7,608 nucleotides of DNA from Balneolaceae bacterium UBA1514 (lineage in GTDB: Bacteria > Bacteroidota > Rhodothermia > Balneolales > Balneolaceae). Of the stretch, positions 1 through 7,608 are shown piece after piece. The position numbers and the translations under genes were made by a program. The notes under the pieces are model-generated. The model was not told the origin of the DNA. It did no database searches and saw only the letters and a program-made list of their open reading frames with translations. Every line of letters starts with the position of its first letter. Position 1 is the stretch's first letter. The stretch is from the NCBI GenBank assembly GCA_002323515.1, contig DCQQ01000018.1, positions 23,855 through 31,462 of the forward strand, in the 5' to 3' direction.

Positions 1-2
1 CT

Positions 3-2055
<2,053 letters not shown>

Positions 2056-2077
2056 CACTGCGACAAAGTAAACGCAC

Positions 2078-2109
2078 TTGATAACTAATTTACACCTATA
2101 ATATATTTC
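2078..2109 (+). promoter_or_regulatory. Weak candidate gyrA promoter in the gyrB-gyrA gap
   Basis: The 58-bp gap holds TTG at 2078-2080 and, 21 bp on, TATATTTC at 2102-2109, a 7/8 match to the Bacteroidota -7 element TAnnTTTG. In sigma-70 terms the same stretch reads TTGATA (2078-2083), 18 bp, TATATT (2102-2107). Initiation from here would leave almost no 5' leader before the ATG at 2114, which counts against it unless the message is leaderless. The gap is equally compatible with simple cotranscription of gyrB and gyrA. Confidence 0.22.
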
Positions 2110-2113
2110 TGGT

Positions 2114-4597
2114 ATGGCTAGAGAAAAAATAATTCCCATAACAATTGAAGATGAAATGCAATCGTCCTACATCGATTATTCGATGTCAGTTATTGTTTCC
2201 CGGGCACTGCCCGATGTACGAGACGGGTTAAAACCTGTACATCGGCGCGCCCTCTTTGGGATGAATGACCTCGGCATGCTTCATAATCGAGGGTATAAAA
2301 AAAGTGCCCGTATTGTAGGGGAAGTATTAGGTAAGTATCACCCACATGGTGACTCTGCCGTTTACGACTCTATTGTTCGAATGGTCCAGGATTTCTCGTT
2401 ACGATATCCCTTAGTCGATGGCCAGGGTAATTTTGGTTCTGTTGATGGTGATTCTGCCGCGGCTATGCGTTATACAGAAGTGCGCATGGATCGTGTTGCA
2501 GAAGAACTTTTGACTGACATTAACAAGAACACGGTAGATTACCAAACTAACTTTGATGATACCCTTCTTGAGCCAACTGTATTACCTGGTGCACTACCAA
2601 ATTTGTTAATTAATGGCGCCTCTGGTATCGCTGTTGGTATGGCCACTAACATGGCTCCGCATAACTTAACAGAAGTCATTAATGGTATTCAAGCATTTAT
2701 CGATAATCAAGAGATCGAAGTTAAAGAGCTCATGAAACACATTACAGCACCAGATTTTCCTACTGGGGGTATCATATATGGATATGAAGGTGTTAAAGAC
2801 GCCTATGAAACTGGACGAGGTAAAGTGACTCTCCGGGCTCGGGCCAATACTGAAGAGTTGCGAGGTGGTCGAGAACAAATAGTTATCACCGAGATACCAT
2901 ACCAAGTAAATAAAAGCACTCTAATTGAAAAAATTGCCGATCTAGTTCATTCAGAAAAAATCACTGAAATTTCTGAAGTACGGGACGAAAGTGATCGCGA
3001 AGGTATGCGTGTTGTTATCATACTTAAGCGCTCAGCGAACGCTGGAGTAGTACTAAATCAACTATACAAATACACCCAAATGCAAACAACCTTTGGTATC
3101 ATAAACCTGGCGTTAGTACAGGGAAGACCAAAGGTGATGGATATTAAAGAGTTGATTCGTCACTACGTTGAGCACCGCGTTGAGATTATAATACGACGCA
3201 CTATATATGATCTTGAAGCTGCAGAGGCAAGGGCGCATATACTTGAAGGGTTAAAAATAGCACTTGACAACCTAGATGAGGTTATTAAAATAATTCGCGC
3301 ATCTAAGAATCCTCAAATAGCCAATATAGAACTAAGAAAAAACTTTGCCTTAACGGATGTCCAAGCCAAAGCCATTCTTGAAATGCGGCTTCAAAAGTTA
3401 ACTGGACTGGAGCGAGAACGAATTGATGGAGAGTATAAAGGCATTGTTGAAAAAATTGCCGAATATCGTGTAATACTATCAGACCGGTCAGAACAATATT
3501 CTATCATTAAAACAGAACTAGATGATCTTTTAGAGCGCTACGGTGACGAGCGACGTACACAAATAGTCTACTCCGCTGAAGATTTTAGTGTTGAAGATAT
3601 GATTGCAGACGAAGATGTTGTTGTGACCATATCGAACAAAGGCTTTATTAAGAGGATGCCACTAAGTGGTTATAGAAGGCAGCGACGCGGGGGCAAGGGC
3701 ATGAAAGGTACCACCACACGTGAGGAAGAGTATGTAGAGCATTTATTTGTAGCAACTAATCATAATTACATACTTTTCTTTAGTGAAAGCGGTAAGTGTT
3801 ATTGGCTTAAGGTGTACGAAATACCTGAAGGCGGCCGATTAGCACGGGGCCGTGCAATAGTCAACCTGATTGAAATTAACAAAGATGATGCCATTAAAGC
3901 GTTCGTTCCTGTAAAATCACTCGATGATCCGGAATACCTAAAAGACAAATCCATCGTAATGTGCTCTGTCAATGGTCAAATAAAAAAAACCTCTTTGGAG
4001 GCTTACAGCAGACCTAGAAGAGATGGTATTATTGCCATAAATATTAAGGACGATGATAGTTTATTAGCGGCTGAGCTAACCGACGGAGACTCTAATATTA
4101 TTTTAGCGAATAGTAATGGCAGAGCCATCCGTTTCCATGAAACCGATGTCCGACAGATGGGCCGTAACACCTCTGGCGTGAGAGGAATGACTCTCAGTAA
4201 AGATGATGCTATTGTAGACATGGTTATCATAAAAAATACCCATGACGCTACAGTACTAGCTATCTCTGAAAATGGTTTTGGTAAGCGCTCATTAGTAGAT
4301 GACTATCGAGAACAAAGTCGTGGCGGCAAGGGGGTCATAACCCTCAAAACTACTCCTAAAACTGGCGGTCTAATAGCTTTAAAAGAAGTTTCTGACCAAG
4401 ATGACTTAATGGTAATAACTCAGCGCGGAAAAGTGATCCGAATGAACTGTGGTAGCATTCGAACTATGGGCCGAAATACACAAGGTGTACGAATCATGAG
4501 ATTAGACTCTGATGGTTCTATTGCAGCGGTCACCCGAGTTGTCAACGAAGAAGAGGAAGGCGGAGACGCGGATGAAGTAAACGAAACAGAAAGCTAA
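2114..4597 (+). CDS. gyrA: DNA gyrase subunit A
   Basis: This is the DNA breakage-reunion and DNA-wrapping subunit of gyrase, partner of the GyrB encoded just upstream. It has 827 residues. The N-terminus [15 protein letters not shown] is typical. The winged-helix region contains the catalytic tyrosine in AAMRYTE (Y120, equivalent to E. coli Y122). The quinolone-resistance region reads [10 protein letters not shown], with Ser81 and Asp85 at the positions of E. coli S83 and D87, the quinolone-sensitive state. The coiled-coil and tower region follows. The C-terminal beta-pinwheel begins near residue 500 and carries an intact GyrA-box QRRGGKG at 523-529, needed for wrapping DNA and introducing negative supercoils. 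A degenerate box-like QSRGGKG occurs in a later blade. This separates it from ParC. The last 20 residues are acidic ([11 protein letters not shown] and onward), as in many GyrA tails. No Shine-Dalgarno sequence is visible before the ATG. The gene ends 27 bp from the stop of the convergent WYL regulator. Confidence 0.98.
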   Translation: MAREKIIPITIEDEMQSSYIDYSMSVIVSRALPDVRDGLKPVHRRALFGMNDLGMLHNRGYKKSARIVGEVLGKYHPHGDSAVYDSIVRMVQDFSLRYPLVDGQGNFGSVDGDSAAAMRYTEVRMDRVAEELLTDINKNTVDYQTNFDDTLLEPTVLPGALPNLLINGASGIAVGMATNMAPHNLTEVINGIQAFIDNQEIEVKELMKHITAPDFPTGGIIYGYEGVKDAYETGRGKVTLRARANTEELRGGREQIVITEIPYQVNKSTLIEKIADLVHSEKITEISEVRDESDREGMRVVIILKRSANAGVVLNQLYKYTQMQTTFGIINLALVQGRPKVMDIKELIRHYVEHRVEIIIRRTIYDLEAAEARAHILEGLKIALDNLDEVIKIIRASKNPQIANIELRKNFALTDVQAKAILEMRLQKLTGLERERIDGEYKGIVEKIAEYRVILSDRSEQYSIIKTELDDLLERYGDERRTQIVYSAEDFSVEDMIADEDVVVTISNKGFIKRMPLSGYRRQRRGGKGMKGTTTREEEYVEHLFVATNHNYILFFSESGKCYWLKVYEIPEGGRLARGRAIVNLIEINKDDAIKAFVPVKSLDDPEYLKDKSIVMCSVNGQIKKTSLEAYSRPRRDGIIAINIKDDDSLLAAELTDGDSNIILANSNGRAIRFHETDVRQMGRNTSGVRGMTLSKDDAIVDMVIIKNTHDATVLAISENGFGKRSLVDDYREQSRGGKGVITLKTTPKTGGLIALKEVSDQDDLMVITQRGKVIRMNCGSIRTMGRNTQGVRIMRLDSDGSIAAVTRVVNEEEEGGDADEVNETES

Positions 4598-4624
4598 AAA
4601 ATAAAATACCTACGCATCTTCATT

Positions 4625-5569
4625 CTAAACTAGATTATTAATCATAGCCTGAAGTGTTTTTTTCTGCAAAGAAATCAATGTTTCAGGCTTGATTATTTTT
4701 ATTGATGTACCAAACTGTAAAAGCCATTGATTCAAAAAGGGCATATTATCAAACTCAAAACACAGCCTAATTTTTTTAAGTTTTATCTCTTCTAGCTTAA
4801 TTATTTTAGCCGGCAAAATCGCCCTCATTCGTTCTATCTCAGAATTTTCGACCTCTAGTACTACTAATTTTTTAAGTTCGTTAAATCGAAAAATTAATGC
4901 GTCTACATTCATTTTTGGTTTTGGCAGCCAGTTTTCTTCTAAAATAACCGGTGATACCACCCTATCGAGTATAAAGCTACGTATATCACCTCGTTTGTGT
5001 GACCAACCCACCACGTTCCAGTGATCTTGAAAATAAACCAGTAAATAAGGATCAATCTTCCGCGTTGATCGCTCCCCTGATTTTGTGGTGTATGTAAATT
5101 GCAGTCTTTTTTTGTCTGCTATAGCCGCGCTTATTAGGTACCAATCCCCGCCTTTCTTTTGATGACTATTGAACCGTAAATAAGGATCCACTATTGTATG
5201 CTCTTCCAAAGAAGTCATGAGTATCTTTAAGTCATTCGGTAATACATTTTTTATTTTTAACTCAACCCCAGTAGCATCCTGAACCATCTGTTGATCAACC
5301 TGTGACTTAACAAAATTCAGGCCCACCATTATTGTAGCTAATTCTTTTGAGTTAAACATAAGGGGTGGCATTTTGTACCCTTCAACCAATCCGTAACCAG
5401 TATACCGATCATAATTAATGGGGATATTAATTTCTGTTAAAGCATTAAAATCTCTAAAAATAGTCCTTCTACTAACCCCAAAAATATCGGCCAACTCTTG
5501 GACTGTCTTTTTCCCACCCGGCCTTTGTAACAACAAAATAAGCTTTAGTCTTCTTTCTGCACTTTTCAC
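4625..5569 (-). CDS. HTH-WYL domain transcriptional regulator
   Basis: This is a probable DNA-binding regulator of 314 residues with the usual architecture of the family. An N-terminal winged HTH (about 1-65) has the recognition region ADIFGVSRRTIFRDFNAL. A linker is followed by a WYL domain (about 142-215), recognisable from QFTYTTKSGERSTRKIDPY, then WNVVGW and RSFILDRV (197-204). A WCX-like C-terminal domain follows (about 220-314). WYL domains are thought to sense a ligand or nucleic acid, and the target here is unknown. The tripeptide that names the domain is W184-N-V instead of W-Y-L. The start is GTG at 5569-5567, as an in-frame TAG lies only two codons upstream. AGGAG at 5583-5579 sits 9 nt before it. 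The gene begins 31 bp after the rsmG stop on the same strand and is probably cotranscribed with mnmG and rsmG. Confidence 0.92.
   Translation of the reverse strand: MKSAERRLKLILLLQRPGGKKTVQELADIFGVSRRTIFRDFNALTEINIPINYDRYTGYGLVEGYKMPPLMFNSKELATIMVGLNFVKSQVDQQMVQDATGVELKIKNVLPNDLKILMTSLEEHTIVDPYLRFNSHQKKGGDWYLISAAIADKKRLQFTYTTKSGERSTRKIDPYLLVYFQDHWNVVGWSHKRGDIRSFILDRVVSPVILEENWLPKPKMNVDALIFRFNELKKLVVLEVENSEIERMRAILPAKIIKLEEIKLKKIRLCFEFDNMPFLNQWLLQFGTSIKIIKPETLISLQKKTLQAMINNLV
4641..4700 (+). terminator. Candidate gyrA terminator overlapping the WYL gene's 3' end
   Basis: AGCCTGAA (4646-4653) and TTCAGGCT (4682-4689) form an exact 8-bp inverted repeat. ATCA (4641-4644) and TGAT (4690-4693) extend it to 12 bp with one bulged T at 4645. 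A T-rich run follows on the + strand (4694-4700). Inside the 28-nt loop a second small hairpin is possible, TTTCT and AGAAA closing a GCAA tetraloop (4661-4674). It begins 44 nt past the gyrA stop. The loop is long for a classic intrinsic terminator and the sequence also encodes the end of the WYL protein, so the fold could be incidental. No T-run follows it on the - strand. Confidence 0.35.
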
Positions 5570-5578
5570 GACATACTA

Positions 5579-5583
5579 CTCCT
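5579..5583 (-). promoter_or_regulatory. Shine-Dalgarno sequence for the WYL gene, with a two-codon ORF over its start
   Basis: On the - strand AGGAG lies 9 nt before the GTG start at 5569. It is the only clear Shine-Dalgarno match among the four visible gene starts. Between the two, an out-of-frame ATG at 5574-5572 opens ATG TCG TGA, whose stop overlaps the GTG start. The AGGAG-to-ATG spacing is only 4 nt, so GTG is the better-placed start. Confidence 0.6.
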
Positions 5584-5600
5584 ATTGAACTAAAAACATA

Positions 5601-6290
5601 TTAACGGCTAAGGTGAACAATCGCCTTACCCTGATAAAAAGCCGTTTCATCTATTTCATCTAAGCTATAAATAACCGCGCTTACTGGCTCCTTTATTCTC
5701 TTTATTTCTTCCATTGCTTCTGCTTGCCCTTTTAAAAAAACAAATTCATTAGCAAGCTCAGGCGATATTAAGTCAAGAAGCTGATCAGCTTTAAACGCAT
5801 GCTTAGTAATACAAATAGTCGCCGAAGACTCCCCCATTGTTCCACGTGAAACACCGCCAATGTCCCGATAGGTGATCTTCGCAGCGTTTTTGGCTATAGC
5901 ATCAACCCCAACAACACCCAATTTTTGGATCATTTGCCTAACAGCCCAGATTTTTTTTTCTACTTTATCGTTCATCACGATGCGCTGTCTGGAGTGATCT
6001 GTGCGGCATATTGCTAACGGCAGCCCAGGCAGTCCCCCGCCCGTACCAACATCAAATATATTCGCCGCTTCATTAACTAATGGCACCAACAATAACAACA
6101 AAGAATGCTCAACATGTTTCACAATTGTTTCTCGTGAGACATCACGACTAACAAGATTCACTCTTTTATTCCACCATTGTAATTCTTCAATATAGTTATT
6201 TAGTGATGCGAGATTGTTTTTATACAGCTCTTTTATCTCAATATAACGCGCACTATCCACTGACCGAACTATAATACACGCCTTATTCAT
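5601..6290 (-). CDS. rsmG: 16S rRNA (guanine-N7) methyltransferase RsmG (GidB)
   Basis: This is a SAM-dependent methyltransferase expected to form m7G at position 527 (E. coli numbering) of 16S rRNA. It has 229 residues, slightly longer than the usual 205-215. Visible family features are the N-terminal WWNKRVNLVSRD helix end (39-50), followed by a conserved histidine region (KHVEHSL, 58-64). Next is the SAM-binding loop DVGTGGGLPGLPLAI (80-94). Later come an acidic strand MNDKVEKK (106-113) and FLKGQ (185-189). The region where most family members have S-R-A reads T-K-H-A (162-165), a divergence from the textbook motif. The ATG at 6290 lies 4 nt after the mnmG stop, so the two genes form an mnmG-rsmG operon as in many bacteria. 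Two parS-like sites lie in the coding sequence. Loss of this enzyme is known elsewhere to give low-level streptomycin resistance. Confidence 0.93.
   Translation of the reverse strand: MNKACIIVRSVDSARYIEIKELYKNNLASLNNYIEELQWWNKRVNLVSRDVSRETIVKHVEHSLLLLLVPLVNEAANIFDVGTGGGLPGLPLAICRTDHSRQRIVMNDKVEKKIWAVRQMIQKLGVVGVDAIAKNAAKITYRDIGGVSRGTMGESSATICITKHAFKADQLLDLISPELANEFVFLKGQAEAMEEIKRIKEPVSAVIYSLDEIDETAFYQGKAIVHLSR
5838..5853. promoter_or_regulatory. parS-like ParB-binding site in rsmG
   Basis: TGTTCCACGTGAAACA matches the parS consensus TGTTTCACGTGAAACA at 15 of 16 positions. The single difference is at position 5, which tolerates change in known chromosomal parS sets. The CACGTG centre and the right half-site are intact. 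The - strand reading gives Val147-Ser-Arg-Gly-Thr151 of RsmG. A chance 15/16 match in 7.6 kb, within 1 kb of a perfect core, is very unlikely. Confidence 0.8.
6126..6141. promoter_or_regulatory. Degenerate parS-like site in rsmG
   Basis: TGTTTCTCGTGAGACA matches the parS consensus at 14 of 16 positions, with changes at positions 7 and 13. The position 7 change breaks the central CACGTG, so ParB affinity may be low or absent. It lies between the two better sites and encodes Val51-Ser-Arg-Glu-Thr55 of RsmG on the - strand. Confidence 0.42.
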
Positions 6291-6294
6291 ATAG

Positions 6295-7608
6295 TTAAAA
6301 CCGCTTTAGATAAACCATTAATACCGATATATCACTAGCAGAGACGCCGCTAATTCTGCTGGCCTGACCTAAGGTCTCCGGTTTTATCTTTTGCATCTTC
6401 AGCCTCCCTTCAGTAGAGAGGCTTTTTATTCGTTCATAATCAAGGTTTTCGGGTAGGATAATCTGTTCTTTATTACCCAACTCCCTAACCATTTCATGCT
6501 CTTTTTCTATATAGCCAGCATATTTGATTTGTATTTCTACCTGCTCTAAGACCAGCTTATTATCTGTAATATCATATACTTTAGCGCGTAACGGTTCATC
6601 AACATTTAGAAGCTCGTCAATACTAACCTCCGGTCTAGGCAAAACACTGTACGCCTTAACAGGCTGTTTTAATCCAGTTGTACCCGTTGATAATAGATAT
6701 TCATTAAGCGATTCAGGCCGTACAGTTTCATTGTAGAGCAGTGACATTAATTCCTTTAATTGTTGCCTCTTCTTATTAAAGCGCTCATAGGTTTCACGTG
6801 AAACCAATCCTAGTTCATAACCCTTGGGTGTTAACCTAAGATCGGCATTGTCTTGTCTTAACAATATTCTATGTTCAGCTCTAGAGGTAAACATCCTATA
6901 GGGCTCTTCGGTGCCCTTATTAATGAGATCATCAATTAGAACCCCTATATAGGCTTCGGATCGCTTCAAAATAAACTCAGCCTTACCACTAACTTTTAAT
7001 GCCGCGTTTATGCCAGCCATTAGTCCTTGGCAAGCAGCTTCTTCATAACCAGTTGTTCCATTTATCTGCCCTGCAAAAAACAATCCAGCTATCAGCTTTG
7101 TTTCCAAGCTTCGTTTAATTTGATGCGGCGGAAAGTAATCATACTCGATTGCATAACCGGGTCGAAGCATTACAGCTTTTTCAAAACCCGGTATCATACG
7201 CAGTGCTTGGTATTGTACGTCCTCAGGCAGCGATGTAGAGAGTCCGTTAAGATACATTTCATAGGTATTCCATCCTTCAGGCTCTAAGAATAATTGGTGA
7301 CGATCTTTGTCTGCAAAACGATTAATCTTATCCTCAATAGAGGGGCAGTACCTGGGCCCAACTGATTTAATTCGCCCATTAAACATGGGGCTTCTATCAA
7401 ATCCTTCTCTAAGTTTTTCATGGACAGCATCATTCGTATATCCTATCCAGCAAGTAAGCTGTTCCTTTTCACGAAGTTCACGGATATCTGTTGAATAAGA
7501 GAATGGTGTTGGCTCATGGTCGCCATACTGAATTTCTAGTGGGCCATAGTCAACTGACCTTCCATCGATTCGCGGCGGCGTTCCTGTTTTTAGCCTGCCT
7601 ATTGAAAA
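6295..7608 (-). CDS. mnmG: tRNA uridine-5-carboxymethylaminomethyl modification enzyme MnmG (GidA), 5' end missing
   Basis: MnmG is the FAD-dependent partner of MnmE. The complex installs (carboxymethyl)aminomethyl groups on uridine 34 of certain tRNAs in the cytoplasm. The frame is open from the window edge to the TAA at 6297-6295, giving 437 codons. The ATG at 7386 is internal, because the 74 codons before it are also clear MnmG sequence ([10 protein letters not shown] near the edge, then [18 protein letters not shown]). Further motifs in order are [11 protein letters not shown], with the conserved cysteine at 7347-7345 matching E. coli C277, then FLEPEG, the FAD-contacting [13 protein letters not shown], and [19 protein letters not shown]. 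The C-terminal MnmE/tRNA-binding region has GYIEKE and [20 protein letters not shown]. Alignment on that cysteine implies about 190 N-terminal residues, including the GxGxxG dinucleotide fold, lie outside the window. A perfect parS core lies inside the gene. rsmG follows after 4 nt. Confidence 0.98.
   Translation of the reverse strand, partial: FSIGRLKTGTPPRIDGRSVDYGPLEIQYGDHEPTPFSYSTDIRELREKEQLTCWIGYTNDAVHEKLREGFDRSPMFNGRIKSVGPRYCPSIEDKINRFADKDRHQLFLEPEGWNTYEMYLNGLSTSLPEDVQYQALRMIPGFEKAVMLRPGYAIEYDYFPPHQIKRSLETKLIAGLFFAGQINGTTGYEEAACQGLMAGINAALKVSGKAEFILKRSEAYIGVLIDDLINKGTEEPYRMFTSRAEHRILLRQDNADLRLTPKGYELGLVSRETYERFNKKRQQLKELMSLLYNETVRPESLNEYLLSTGTTGLKQPVKAYSVLPRPEVSIDELLNVDEPLRAKVYDITDNKLVLEQVEIQIKYAGYIEKEHEMVRELGNKEQIILPENLDYERIKSLSTEGRLKMQKIKPETLGQASRISGVSASDISVLMVYLKRF
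6790..6805. promoter_or_regulatory. parS site (perfect 14-bp core) in mnmG
   Basis: GGTTTCACGTGAAACC is a perfect 16-bp palindrome whose inner 14 bp, GTTTCACGTGAAAC (6791-6804), is identical to the core of the bacterial chromosomal parS consensus. Only the outermost pair differs (G/C for T/A). It is the expected binding site for ParB/Spo0J, which loads there and spreads to organise the origin region and recruit SMC. On the - strand it encodes Val-Ser-Arg-Glu-Thr of MnmG. Confidence 0.87.

Noticed and set aside
2068..2093. GTAAA/TTTAC inverted repeat in the gyrB-gyrA gap as an operator or hairpin
   Set aside because: Only 5 bp with a 16-nt loop in AT-rich DNA, no stronger than chance.
2666..2905. 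Antisense open frame inside gyrA (79 codons), and a similar one at 4003-4230
   Set aside because: Both lie opposite strongly conserved gyrA coding sequence, have no recognisable protein features or ribosome-binding site, and look like shadow frames.
3712..3727. CACGTGA inside gyrA as a fourth parS site
   Set aside because: Only about 8 of 16 positions match the parS consensus and the left half-site is absent.
4598..4624. Terminator within the 27-bp convergent intergenic gap
   Set aside because: No inverted repeat is visible in the gap itself. The only candidate hairpin lies further on, inside the WYL gene.
7027..7287. + strand open frames opposite mnmG and rsmG (also 6001-6195, 6524-6736, 7307-7498)
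   Set aside because: Each is antisense to conserved coding sequence, is low-complexity or Ser/Cys-rich in a way typical of shadow frames, and shows no independent evidence.
6295..7386. mnmG starting at the ATG at 7386 as a complete 363-residue gene
   Set aside because: The 74 codons upstream are open and encode unmistakable MnmG sequence ([15 protein letters not shown]), so the ATG is internal and the gene is cut by the window edge.

Overview
The window is a conserved chromosomal segment, not an obvious mobile or accessory region. Two convergent gene groups face each other. On the + strand are the 3' end of an unidentified membrane-protein gene, then gyrB and gyrA, the two subunits of DNA gyrase. 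On the - strand, reading from the right edge inwards, are mnmG (5' end outside the window), rsmG and a WYL-type transcriptional regulator. The groups meet tail to tail across only 27 bp (4598-4624). No gene-free stretch exceeds 60 bp, and I see no tRNA, rRNA, CRISPR array, insertion sequence or long repeat.

Organism: the DNA is AT-leaning (about 40% GC by eye, not counted). GyrB and GyrA have the wording I associate with the FCB group, for example the [20 protein letters not shown] stretch of GyrB and the short GyrB without the enterobacterial Toprim insertion. The RsmG signature NLVSRDVSRET and the weak or missing Shine-Dalgarno sequences before gyrB, gyrA and rsmG also fit. My best guess is Bacteroidota in the wide sense, perhaps a Balneola/Rhodothermus-like lineage. 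This is inference from remembered protein wording, not from a search.

The most notable non-coding signal is a set of ParB-binding (parS-like) sites inside the mnmG-rsmG coding sequence. One has a perfect 14-bp GTTTCACGTGAAAC core in mnmG (6790-6805). One is a 15/16 match in rsmG (5838-5853). One is a weaker 14/16 match in rsmG (6126-6141). All three are read as Val-Ser-Arg-(Glu/Gly)-Thr in the host protein. This marks the segment as probably origin-proximal and part of the chromosome's centromere-like region, although parA and parB are not in the window.

Functionally the window combines DNA topology (gyrase), tRNA wobble-uridine modification (MnmG), 16S rRNA methylation (RsmG), a WYL regulator of unknown target and probable chromosome-segregation sites. 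I found no convincing undescribed system. The points most worth a second look are the parS cluster embedded in coding sequence, the WYL gene lying where parA/parB often sits, its unusual start region with a two-codon ORF overlapping a GTG start, and a possible gyrA terminator inside the end of the WYL gene.
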